Shown here: positions 7,197-14,217 of the stretch, piece after piece | How positions within the stretch are numbered: the first letter of the stretch is position 1 | Layout of the letters: each line of letters begins with the position of its first letter | From: CAZVFX01 sp964626565 | GTDB taxonomy: Bacteria; Myxococcota_A; UBA9042; CAIXZC01 | Length of the DNA: 28,128 nucleotides | Assembly (NCBI GenBank): GCA_964626565.1 | Contig: CAZVFX010000093.1 | Span: forward strand, 1 to 28,128 | Reading direction: 5' to 3' | Position numbers and translations under genes: made by a program | The notes under the pieces: model-generated | What the model saw: the letters and a program-made list of their open reading frames with translations, nothing else | Told to the model about the DNA's origin: nothing | Database searches by the model: none

Positions 7197-8597
7197 GTGA
7201 AAACAGTGAGTCGTGTCTTGGCGGGCGCGTTTGTAACGATTCTCTTGACGACATGTGCAGGAAACGAGGCGGGGCGGAAGGATGTCGCCGCGGTGAGTCC
7301 GGAACTCTCCACAGCCGGCGACCGCTCTGCAGGCGGCGAGCCTGAGACCATCTCTGAGTTGCGGCTGGCGGACGTAGACGAGGACCCCGGATTTCCACTC
7401 ACGAACGATCTGATTATCGAGGTGGAAATCGGCAGTAACCGGACCTCTTGCGGCGATGGAATCTGTGCTCCGGATGCGGGCGAGAACTGCGGCAACTGCC
7501 CTTTCGACTGCACCTGCGGGTGCGGCGAAATGTGCGACTGGGACACTTGCGTCTTTATCAACTGTGACGGCAAGGAGTGCGGCGACGACGCGTGCGGAGG
7601 CTCCTGCGGACAGTGTGCGGAGGGTAAGAAGTGCGTGGCCGGTTTGTGCCAGTCGACCTCATTCTCGTACGCCTGCACTCCTATCGGTGATTCGTATTCC
7701 GACGGCTTCTTCTACCTGGCTGAGTTCTCGGGCAAACTGTACGCGGGCCAGTTCGGTTATGGGCATGAAGGCAAAAGCATGCTCTTCAGCTATCCTCCCT
7801 GGGGCTTGACCTCCCCGGGCCTGAAGGGAATCAGTGAATCGGTGTGCGCCATGGAGGTGTTCAAGGGGCAGCTTTACGCAAACACCGAGAGTAGTGGCGA
7901 CATCTTCCGCTCCGCGGACGGGGCCAATTGGGAGAAAGTGTACGACGGCGAGAACGGCTCCATCGGCTGCGCAATGGCGGTGTTTGCGGACAAACTCTAT
8001 GCCGTGAACTACCGCAATTCCCAGGAGGACCACGGCCGAATTCTGCGTAAAGACGGGAATTCGTGGACGACGGTGTACGATAGCGGGGGGGACAGCCTCT
8101 ACCTCCGAGAAATTGTCGCGTACAAGAACCACATCTATGCGTTCGCAGTGCAGAACAACCAGGGGCAGATGCTCAAGTCCAACGACGGCGCCAACTGGAC
8201 CAAATCGCAGGTCGCGAACCGCTACTTCCGGGGCCATGTCTGGGAAGGGTATCTTTGGCTTGGCAGCACCAATTTCAACGTCAACGGCGAACGTGGGTTG
8301 TGGCGTTTTGACGGGAATCAGTTCGACAAGATCCATTCCGGCGCACAAAAATACGTGACCAACGTTCAGGATCTTGACGGCGCCCTCTATTTCTCCACTT
8401 CCAACGGCTGGAAGAATGAAAGCGGTCCGTCCACCTTGTGGATGTCCCCCGACGGCTATGACGAGTGGAAGAAGATCTGCCAGTTCGGCGAAACCGCGAT
8501 CTGGGACCTCACCGTGTTTGACGGCAAGCTGTATATGGGAAGTTGGGACTACGGTAGCAGCGGCAAGGTGTACGTACTCGACAAGCAACCCCAATAG
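7197..8597 (+). CDS. lipoprotein with Cys-rich module and beta-propeller-like domain
   Basis: A 466-residue predicted lipoprotein. I chose the GTG at 7197 because it sits seven bases after a GGAGG site and begins a lipoprotein signal (KTVSRVLAGAFVTILLTTC, lipidated Cys20). Residues 21-84 are a linker. Residues 85-152 form a Cys-rich module (CGDGIC..., CPFDCTCGCGEMC, ECGDDACGGSCGQC) that recurs in the NlpC-like gene at 9672. Residues 160-466 repeat short blades such as DGANWEKVYDGENG and NDGANWTKS with YFRGHVWEGYLWLGS, typical of BNR/kelch-like propellers. It is probably anchored to the outer membrane or cell surface, with a binding rather than catalytic role. It precedes the envelope operon at 8764 but is separated by 166 bases containing a direct repeat. 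Confidence 0.8.
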   Translation: MKTVSRVLAGAFVTILLTTCAGNEAGRKDVAAVSPELSTAGDRSAGGEPETISELRLADVDEDPGFPLTNDLIIEVEIGSNRTSCGDGICAPDAGENCGNCPFDCTCGCGEMCDWDTCVFINCDGKECGDDACGGSCGQCAEGKKCVAGLCQSTSFSYACTPIGDSYSDGFFYLAEFSGKLYAGQFGYGHEGKSMLFSYPPWGLTSPGLKGISESVCAMEVFKGQLYANTESSGDIFRSADGANWEKVYDGENGSIGCAMAVFADKLYAVNYRNSQEDHGRILRKDGNSWTTVYDSGGDSLYLREIVAYKNHIYAFAVQNNQGQMLKSNDGANWTKSQVANRYFRGHVWEGYLWLGSTNFNVNGERGLWRFDGNQFDKIHSGAQKYVTNVQDLDGALYFSTSNGWKNESGPSTLWMSPDGYDEWKKICQFGETAIWDLTVFDGKLYMGSWDYGSSGKVYVLDKQPQ

Positions 8598-8601
8598 TCA
8601 A

Positions 8602-8638
8602 CAGTACCCCGAAAGCGAGTGAGGGGCCTGCGGTGCGC
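8602..8638. repeat. 37-bp direct repeat, copy 1
   Basis: The 37 bases from CAGTACCCCGAAAGCG to GGTGCGC recur without mismatch at 8651-8687, 49 bases further on. It begins five bases after the lipoprotein stop. CCCC and GGGG inside the unit can pair across a 12-base loop. It looks like an intergenic palindromic-type repeat; other copies in the genome would be expected. Confidence 0.85.
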
Positions 8639-8650
8639 CTCGGAACGGAG

Positions 8651-8687
8651 CAGTACCCCGAAAGCGAGTGAGGGGCCTGCGGTGCGC
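8651..8687. repeat. 37-bp direct repeat, copy 2, with hairpin end
   Basis: An exact copy of 8602-8638 after a 12-base spacer. Its end together with the next bases forms a perfect hairpin, CCTGCG-GTG-CGCAGG at 8677-8691, which the first copy cannot form because its downstream bases differ. Two copies at a 49-base period are too few for a CRISPR array. A role as terminator or mRNA stabiliser for the upstream lipoprotein gene is possible. Confidence 0.85.
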
Positions 8688-8710
8688 AGGACAGGCCTCC
8701 ACGAAATCCA

Positions 8711-8739
8711 TTGCAGCGAAGGTGCGCTCCACGTACACT
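8711..8739 (+). promoter_or_regulatory. possible sigma70-type promoter of the three-gene envelope operon
   Basis: TTGCAG at 8711-8716, 17 bases, and TACACT at 8734-8739, 24 bases before the ATG at 8764. The -35 match is weak (3 of 6), the -10 moderate (4 of 6). It lies right after the 37-bp repeats and is the best candidate in the gap. Confidence 0.4.
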
Positions 8740-8763
8740 GTTGTGGTGTGCAGGAGTATTGAC

Positions 8764-9675
8764 ATGATTCGAGTCTTGAGCTTCCTTCTTCTACTACTTG
8801 TTCCGATGACCGCGGCTGCAGAGCAGCCTGAACCCTGGCTGTTGCTGCCGTGGACTGACGGTGGTTCCGGGCCGTCTCTCCGCCCTGGGGGGCCGGAGCT
8901 GCAGGCCGTGGGACCTGCTGCCATCGCGGCGGACGGGGACTCGCTGATGATCGCGGACACGGCTGCCAAACGCGTTTTGCGTGTTGGACCCGATGGGGCA
9001 GTTGCCGCAGAATCCGTTCCCGTTGCAGCTTTGGATCTGGCGGTAGGACCCGACGGGCAGGTTGCCCTGTTGAGCGAACGGTTGGACCGGGTGCTGTGGC
9101 GCACCGCGGACGGCCAGTGGGCCGAGGAGATGTTGGGCCCGAAGGAGCGTCCCCGTCGTATCGCCTGGGACCATCGCGGCGTTCTGTGGTTGGGGCTGGT
9201 AGACGGTTCTGCGGTGCCGTTGTTGGAAGCCGCGACTTTGCCCGGTAAACGGGCGTTGCCCCTGGCCGGTTCTCCCGCCCATGCCTGGGCGAAACGAGAG
9301 GTGTCGGGAAAGGCTGTCGTGTGGGTCTGGCCGTGGGACCGGCCCGCAAGTTTTAAGGACTCCCGGGCAGAACGATTCGAAATCTCCACGCCGCCGGGCC
9401 GGGGGATGGTGCTGCCGCTGGCCCGCACCGGTGAGGACCGGGTTGACGTGCTGGTGGAGTGGATGCCTGACGACGGAGACGCCGTGCATGCGAAGGTGCT
9501 CAGAATTGATCGGTCCGGCAAGACGGTTCAGTCTTTTGCCTGGCCCAGGAACGATGTTGCGCCGGTTTACCGGCCTTCCGCGGTAGCACCTGACGGCGTT
9601 GTGTTTGTGATGCGGACTCTTCCGGACGGCTTGGCCATCTACCGTGTCGCTGCCGGCAAGGTGGTGGCGCCATGA
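8764..9675 (+). CDS. secreted NHL/SMP-30-like beta-propeller protein
   Basis: A 303-residue exported protein. The start is the ATG at 8764, with AGGAG seven bases before it, giving a textbook signal peptide (MIRVLSFLLLLLVPMTAAAE). The body contains propeller blades such as AIAADGDSLMIADTAAKRVL, VGPDGAVA, LAVGPDGQVALLS and RRIAWDHRGVLWLG, the D-G-x-L-x-I-A-D and G-P-D-G motifs of NHL or SMP-30-like repeats. No catalytic residues can be assigned. The TGA overlaps the ATG of the NlpC-like gene (ATGA at 9672-9675), so the two are co-translated. A periplasmic scaffold or ligand-binding role near the wall hydrolase is likely. Confidence 0.78.
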   Translation: MIRVLSFLLLLLVPMTAAAEQPEPWLLLPWTDGGSGPSLRPGGPELQAVGPAAIAADGDSLMIADTAAKRVLRVGPDGAVAAESVPVAALDLAVGPDGQVALLSERLDRVLWRTADGQWAEEMLGPKERPRRIAWDHRGVLWLGLVDGSAVPLLEAATLPGKRALPLAGSPAHAWAKREVSGKAVVWVWPWDRPASFKDSRAERFEISTPPGRGMVLPLARTGEDRVDVLVEWMPDDGDAVHAKVLRIDRSGKTVQSFAWPRNDVAPVYRPSAVAPDGVVFVMRTLPDGLAIYRVAAGKVVAP

Positions 9676-11648
9676 GGGCAAGGGTGCTCAGTCTGGCCGC
9701 TGGGGTCTGTGTTCTCCTCGCAGCCCATTCGGCATGGGCCATCGGCTCCAACGCCATTCTCGCCCACGCCAAAGCGTTTGCCGATCACTCCTGGACTGCG
9801 ACCAACGCCAACAAAACTGCCTGGTGCAGCGGTGGCTACACCAGCGACTACGGACCCGGAACCTATGTCGGCGTCGCCTACGACTGGGGCGGGTTCGACT
9901 CTCTGGCGCAGTACGACCAGAAGCTGGCTGACGGATATGGGGCGGGCAGTCACTCGTGGCACGGGGTGCTCTCATGCACAACCGGCCTCGATTGTTCCGG
10001 TTACGTGAGCCGTTGCTGGGAGTTGACCGGCAAGAAGGGCACAGCGACCATACATACTGTGAGTCACGAAATTGCCAAGGCTGATGTTCTGCCCGGAGAC
10101 GCATACAACAAGGCGAGCAGCCACATCGTGCTGTGGTACGATTATGCCGCGGACGGCGGCCCCATCTTCTACGAGGCTTCAGGGTCTGCGTCCAAGGTGC
10201 GGCTCAACACCGCGGCCACCTGGGGCTACCTATCCGGATACAAGTCGATCCGATACGACGGCTTTGACGCTGAGCCGGTGGAGATGATGAGCGACGGCAC
10301 CGTCGACAATCCCATCTGGATCAACTCTTTCCCCTTTCATCACGAAGCGAATACGAAGCTTAGCACCAGCAAGCAGTTCGACGCCTACTCATGCTCTCCC
10401 GGCACCGGGGAGGCCGGGCCCGAGATCATCTACCGGTTCAATCTCACTGTGAGTGGAAAACTCACTGCCACGGTGAGCGACGGCACAGGGGTGGACATCG
10501 ATGTCCATCTGCTATCGTCTCCCAGTGCGGCTTCATGCATCGACCGCAATGACATCACGGTTACCGCACAGTTGGCCGCCGGCGACTATTGGCTGGCTCT
10601 GGATTCCTGGACCGACAGCGGCGGCATCATCTATTCCGGGCCCTACTCCCTGGACGTCACGTTTCAACCCGACGAGGTTCAACCCCCTCCCGACATTACC
10701 GGCACCCTCCAGAAGCCGTACATCGTAGACTCGTTCCCCTACTACCATCACGGGGACACCTCTGAAAGCGTGTCGGTTTTCAGCAGCTATTCCTGCGACC
10801 CTTCGAAGGGTGAGGCCGGCCCCGAAGTTGTCTACTGGATGAATCTCGGCGCCCAGGGCACCATCACCGCTACTGTCGCGGATGCGGAAGGGGTGGACAT
10901 AGATTTGCACCTGCTGAGCGACCCTGCTTCCTCTGCGTGCATAGTGCGCGGGGACATCGGCATCCAGGCCACCGTTAATCCCGGAATCTACTGGCTCATC
11001 GCGGACTCCTGGTCCGATGGCCAGGGTGGGGTACAGGCGGGCCAGTACGACCTCACTATCGGGTACGTACCTGCGGACGTGTGCGAAGCCTATTGCGAGG
11101 GTGCGCAGTGCGGCTACGACGGCTGCTGGGGCTCCTGCGGGGTCTGTCCGCCCGGCAACGCCTGCCAGAGCGCGGTGTGTGTATCTGACCCCGCGTGCGG
11201 TGATGGCGCCTGCAATGTAGTTGGCGGCGAGGATTGCTCCTCCTGTCCCGTCGACTGCCCGTGCGGATGCGGGCAGGCGTGCGTGGGCGCGGTGTGCGTG
11301 TTGGACCTGTGCCGCGGCATCGAATGCGGCTCCGACGGCTGTGGCGGCGACTGCGGCGGCTGTTCCGAAAATGCGGTTTGCACCGCGGGCCAGTGCGTCG
11401 ATACGGAAGTGGAAGTCGTGGATCCCACCGAACCTCGGGGCGAAGGCGACCCCTACCGGGGGCAACTGGAGCCTGGTGAGGAGGAAGGGACAGGGGATTG
11501 GAACAACGGTGGGCACAACGTGGGCGGAAACCAGTTCACCGATTCGAAAGAAACCACGGGGTGCGCCACGGGCCGTGGCGCACCGGGCGCCGCGGTGTTG
11601 CTGCTCCTGCCGTTGCTTCTCCTCGCGATTCGACGGCGGTGTCGATGA
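9672..11648 (+). CDS. NlpC/P60-like wall hydrolase with two PPC-like domains, Cys-rich module and MYXO-CTERM signal
   Basis: A 658-residue secreted protein. A signal peptide (residues 1-23, ending AHSAWA) leads into an NlpC/P60-type cysteine peptidase domain: Cys108 in GLDCSGYVSRCW, His151 in SSHIVLWYDY, and Glu168 in FYEASGSAS as the likely third residue. Such enzymes cut peptidoglycan peptides. Residues about 212-335 and 340-460 are two similar pre-peptidase C-terminal (PPC)-like beta domains (GVDIDVHLLSS / GVDIDLHLLSD, then YWLALDSW / YWLIADSW). A Cys-rich region (465-580) contains one and a half copies of the module seen at 7449. After a Gly-rich linker the protein ends with Cys631, a hydrophobic run (AAVLLLLPLLLLA) and IRRRCR, a MYXO-CTERM-type signal for myxosortase processing and surface anchoring. 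It overlaps both neighbours by ATGA. Confidence 0.87.
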   Translation: MRARVLSLAAGVCVLLAAHSAWAIGSNAILAHAKAFADHSWTATNANKTAWCSGGYTSDYGPGTYVGVAYDWGGFDSLAQYDQKLADGYGAGSHSWHGVLSCTTGLDCSGYVSRCWELTGKKGTATIHTVSHEIAKADVLPGDAYNKASSHIVLWYDYAADGGPIFYEASGSASKVRLNTAATWGYLSGYKSIRYDGFDAEPVEMMSDGTVDNPIWINSFPFHHEANTKLSTSKQFDAYSCSPGTGEAGPEIIYRFNLTVSGKLTATVSDGTGVDIDVHLLSSPSAASCIDRNDITVTAQLAAGDYWLALDSWTDSGGIIYSGPYSLDVTFQPDEVQPPPDITGTLQKPYIVDSFPYYHHGDTSESVSVFSSYSCDPSKGEAGPEVVYWMNLGAQGTITATVADAEGVDIDLHLLSDPASSACIVRGDIGIQATVNPGIYWLIADSWSDGQGGVQAGQYDLTIGYVPADVCEAYCEGAQCGYDGCWGSCGVCPPGNACQSAVCVSDPACGDGACNVVGGEDCSSCPVDCPCGCGQACVGAVCVLDLCRGIECGSDGCGGDCGGCSENAVCTAGQCVDTEVEVVDPTEPRGEGDPYRGQLEPGEEEGTGDWNNGGHNVGGNQFTDSKETTGCATGRGAPGAAVLLLLPLLLLAIRRRCR

Positions 11649-12328
11649 CCGATCTCTCGCCGCCGGCGCGCGCTACCCGATTCCGGACGCTCTGGTGCCT
11701 TACTTTTGCCGTGTGGGCCGCCGCCCTCTTCCTTGCCTCTCCCTATGACCTTGAGTTGTCACAGGCGATAGCCGACCCGAAGAACGGGTTCGGCAGGTTT
11801 ATCTGGCTGTGGGGTACCACCCCCAGCGGGGTACTGTACGTTGCGGCCCTTGCCGTCCTCATGGTGCCGCGGCTGAGGAGGAACACGTCGGACCTGGTCC
11901 AGGTGGCCGCGGTGACCCTTCTGGTCATGGCTTTGCTTCACTCCTTGTTCATCACGACATCGATCAAGCTGCTCTGGGGCCGCCAGCGTTTCGTCGAACT
12001 GGGGGGGGACTGGTCCAGGTTCACCCTGTTCTACCAACCGGGCAAACCGTTGGCCGGAGAGTCGTTTCCTTCGGGACACGTGGCCACGGCGTTCGTCTGT
12101 TCGCCCCTGGTTTTTCTCCTGGCCCGGGAGGGGCGCAAAGCCGCGGCGGCATTACTCTGCCTGCTTGTCATCGCCTGGGGCGTAACCGTTGCCTACGGCC
12201 GCATCCTCAACGGCGCACACTATCTCACCGACACCATTTTCTCGGCAGGACTTTCGTTCCTGCTGGCGCCGTTCATCGTCGATCTTGGCCGGTGGACGTG
12301 GAACCGTTGGTATAGGTACCTGAAATGA
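11645..12328 (+). CDS. PAP2-family membrane phosphatase
   Basis: A 227-residue inner-membrane protein with about six hydrophobic segments and the three phosphatidic-acid-phosphatase motifs: Lys108...Arg115 (KLLWGRQRF, with Phe in place of the usual Pro of KX6RP), SFPSGH (Ser143-Gly-His145), and GRILNGAHYLTD (Arg186, His192, Asp196). Family members remove phosphate from lipid phosphates such as phosphatidate or undecaprenyl pyrophosphate; in this wall-hydrolase operon a role in undecaprenyl-phosphate recycling or lipid dephosphorylation is plausible. The ATG overlaps the stop of the NlpC-like gene. The last codons (DLGRWTWNR) are echoed in frame at 14157-14183, just before the second structured repeat. 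Confidence 0.9.
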   Translation: MTDLSPPARATRFRTLWCLTFAVWAAALFLASPYDLELSQAIADPKNGFGRFIWLWGTTPSGVLYVAALAVLMVPRLRRNTSDLVQVAAVTLLVMALLHSLFITTSIKLLWGRQRFVELGGDWSRFTLFYQPGKPLAGESFPSGHVATAFVCSPLVFLLAREGRKAAAALLCLLVIAWGVTVAYGRILNGAHYLTDTIFSAGLSFLLAPFIVDLGRWTWNRWYRYLK

Positions 12329-12343
12329 CAGGACGTTGTTGCG

Positions 12344-12576
12344 ACGGCCGGTGAGGTATGTACAGGGTTGTCCTCCTTCGCTCCTCCTCCATCAAGCAGG
12401 AGGTGCTACGGCGGATTAACGTTTCCAAGCACATTGGTCCTGCTCATTTCATAAGTCACAAATCCGTATGCTGGGCACCAAAATCCGCCGTAGCCTTGGC
12501 GAAGGAGGACAACCCCTTCCGAAAAAATATCGGCCTCTGCAAAGAAAAATGTGCCACATCGGGTCCCAACACCCGA
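12344..12576 (+). mobile_element. 233-bp structured repeat, copy A (upstream of the GIY-YIG gene)
   Basis: This block is repeated in direct orientation at 14218-14450 with two mismatches (12351 G/A and 12382 T/A). It can fold into a large branched hairpin: an outer 16-bp perfect stem GGGTTGTCCTCCTTCG (12365-12380) with 12500-12515; a side hairpin CCTCCT/AGGAGG (12383-12403); an inner 13-bp perfect stem GCTACGGCGGATT (12405-12417) with 12482-12494; and a 64-base loop. A second small hairpin TCGGGT/ACCCGA (12559-12576) sits at the right edge of near-identity. The block ends 50 bases before the GIY-YIG ATG. It has no transposase and no convincing coding content of its own. I interpret it as the cis-acting end of a nuclease-linked mobile element or a structured RNA. 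Confidence 0.85.
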
Positions 12577-12626
12577 TAAGTAATACAGACCCCAACACTA
12601 CAAGCACATCAAACTAGGAGGCACGC

Positions 12627-12866
12627 ATGTATGTCTATCTGATCCAAAGCGAGAAGACTCCTGAAAAACGGTATGTCGGCATTACCGAGGACCTTCGCCG
12701 TCGCGTTGCCCAACACAACTCCCAGCAATCCTGGCACACCAGCCCATGGGTGCCGTGGCGGCTGGTGGTCGCGGTCTGGTTCAAGGAACCCGAGAAAGCC
12801 GAGGCCTTCGAAAGCTACCTGAAGTCTGGCTCCGGGCGAGCCTTCGCTGCCCGTCGATTGTGGTGA
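12627..12866 (+). CDS. GIY-YIG endonuclease domain protein
   Basis: A 79-residue single-domain GIY-YIG nuclease (UvrC-N/UPF0213 style). The motif appears as VYL (residues 3-5) and YVG (16-18), followed by the DLRRRVAQHN helix with the conserved Arg/His, and the metal-binding Glu62 in AFESYLKSGSG; it ends RAFAARRLW. The length is usual for stand-alone members, which are often dispersed as selfish or repeat-linked genes. ATG at 12627 has a strong AGGAGG site. It lies just after the structured repeat, and its last codons reappear after the second repeat copy at 14492-14533. The DNA around those codons can fold (GGCTC-CGGGC-GAGCC), so the 3' end may be both coding and a cis-acting element end. 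Confidence 0.92.
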   Translation: MYVYLIQSEKTPEKRYVGITEDLRRRVAQHNSQQSWHTSPWVPWRLVVAVWFKEPEKAEAFESYLKSGSGRAFAARRLW

Positions 12867-12963
12867 GGATCGGCGGCTCTGTGATTGAGGTCGAATGTTT
12901 CTTGGAAAACGGAATCCGTGCGGTTACTCTCGGAATCGTCCTCATTCGACGGGAGAGTAGGCC

Positions 12964-14130
12964 ATGAGCAGATGCAGGCAGGGAATGACTTTGATCGCAG
13001 CGAGCCTCATACTCCTCTCCGCCGGGCCTGCGGCGGCGCAAGAGGCCGCTCGTTGCTCGAAAGGTGAGAAGCTGCATTGGGAGCAGGACGGCGCGTACTC
13101 GTTCTGCGTCCCCACGACGTGGAACGTACGTCTGAGAGGGAGCGAAAAGGTGTGGTCGCCCAAACAGGGCCTCGACCTCGTTTTCGCCTTTCAGGTGAAA
13201 ACTCCGGTCTCGAAAGACGTGTCTGCATCGTTTGTCAAATACCTCAAGAAACAGGGGGCGAAACTGCACGTCTCACCTTCGGGCGCGCTCAAGTACCATC
13301 TGAACGGCGTGGACGGCATCGGCAAGGTGCTGCATCACCACCGTTACGGCCTGCTCATCTACACCGCGTGCGCTCAGGCGGGCAAAGAGTGCTCGTCGCT
13401 GATCATGAAGGGGATCCAAATTGCCGGCACCGTGCAGTTCGACGGACTGGACGATACGGTTGAGTACGACAAATGGGAGCGTCATGAGGCCAAAGGAATC
13501 GTCGCGCTGGCGCCTCCCGGGACAGCCGCGGCCAAGGAACTGGAGTGGCTGGCCTGGACGTACTCCGCCGGTCAGGCAAAGATCCTCGATGCCTTGGGAA
13601 TCGACGCGGGTAAACAACCGATCAACTGTTTTTTTTACCCTTCCAATCAAGCTATTTACAAATACACGCGGCGTAACTTCGGCTTCCACATCGGGGATGC
13701 ACAAGAGGTGCATTCGTTCTTCGCATCCCGCGGTGAGCGGCAATCCACCGGTCACGAAATGACCCATTCCATCACCCACCGCGCCTGGGGAGAGCCTGCC
13801 GAGGCCCTTCTCGGAGAGGGGATTGCGGTGGCCATGGACCTGTCCGGCACGGATCGTCACGCCCGAGCCCGCAAGGCGATTAGCGACAAGGAGCCGGGTA
13901 TCAAACTAAGTGCCATGCTGGGGCAGGCCTGGTGGCAGCACGATATGGAAGTGAGCTATGCCGTTTCCGGCTCTTTCGTTAAGTTCCTGTTGAAAGAGGG
14001 CGGCGTGAAGAAGGTGAAGAAGCTGTACCGGGCCACGGACCTCCCCGCGGCCTTGCAGAAGCAGTTCGGCTGGACGATGCAGCAGGCGGAACAAATGTGG
14101 CGCAAAGCCGCCGGGATGTCAGTTCCCTAG
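12964..14130 (+). CDS. secreted gluzincin-type metallopeptidase (peptidase MA-like)
   Basis: A 388-residue exported protein with a signal peptide (residues 1-25, ending GPAAA/QEA). Residues 30-165 form a Cys-containing beta-rich N-domain without a recognised family. The catalytic part has the zinc motif HEMTH (His264, Glu265, His268) and a downstream GEGIA (Glu285), the HExxH...E layout of the peptidase MA/collagenase-like gluzincins. A helical C-terminal part (SYAVSGSFVKFLLKEGG) is also typical. ATG 12964 has a GGGAGAGTAGG ribosome site. The gene stands alone between the two copies of the 233-bp repeat. Substrate unknown; a periplasmic or extracellular protein is likely. Confidence 0.85.
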   Translation: MSRCRQGMTLIAASLILLSAGPAAAQEAARCSKGEKLHWEQDGAYSFCVPTTWNVRLRGSEKVWSPKQGLDLVFAFQVKTPVSKDVSASFVKYLKKQGAKLHVSPSGALKYHLNGVDGIGKVLHHHRYGLLIYTACAQAGKECSSLIMKGIQIAGTVQFDGLDDTVEYDKWERHEAKGIVALAPPGTAAAKELEWLAWTYSAGQAKILDALGIDAGKQPINCFFYPSNQAIYKYTRRNFGFHIGDAQEVHSFFASRGERQSTGHEMTHSITHRAWGEPAEALLGEGIAVAMDLSGTDRHARARKAISDKEPGIKLSAMLGQAWWQHDMEVSYAVSGSFVKFLLKEGGVKKVKKLYRATDLPAALQKQFGWTMQQAEQMWRKAAGMSVP

Positions 14131-14141
14131 CCACCGGACCG

Positions 14142-14201
14142 GCTCCCCGTTCGGCCGACCTGGGCTGGTGGACGTGGAACCGCCGGTGTCGGCGGTTCTA
14201 A
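14142..14201 (+). pseudogene. relic resembling the 3' end of the PAP2 gene
   Basis: Read in the matching frame, this stretch ends with ADLGWWTWNRRCRRF and a TAA. The intact PAP2 gene ends with VDLGRWTWNRWYRYLK. Sixteen bases, GGTGGACGTGGAACCG, are identical (14167-14182 and 12291-12306), and Asp, Leu and two Arg codons differ only in synonymous positions. The relic lies 51 bases before repeat copy B, and the intact tail 53 bases before copy A. No ribosome site or N-terminal part remains. The similarity is short, so chance or shared target sequence is not excluded. Confidence 0.5.
14177..14198 (+). terminator. strong hairpin after the metallopeptidase gene
   Basis: GAACCGCCG (14177-14185), loop GTGT, and CGGCGGTTC (14190-14198) form a perfect 9-bp stem 46 bases after the peptidase stop. 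It is followed by TAACCAGG and not by a T-run, so it is not a classical intrinsic terminator but is the only strong terminator-like structure here. It overlaps the PAP2-like relic. Confidence 0.4.
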
Positions 14202-14217
14202 CCAGGATGTTTCTACA

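Noticed and set aside
7659..8594. 311-codon minus-strand frame opposite the lipoprotein gene
   Set aside because: No recognisable features; the plus strand has signal peptide, Cys-rich module and propeller repeats.
8602..8687. Possible CRISPR array
   Set aside because: Only two repeat units with a 12-base spacer, and no cas gene in the window.
12358..12579. Open frame of 73 codons inside repeat copy A (and a 104-codon one at 14232-14546 in copy B)
   Set aside because: It lies within the long complementary arms, has no ribosome site, and its two copies are nearly identical in DNA with no coding pattern; the length follows from the repeat itself.
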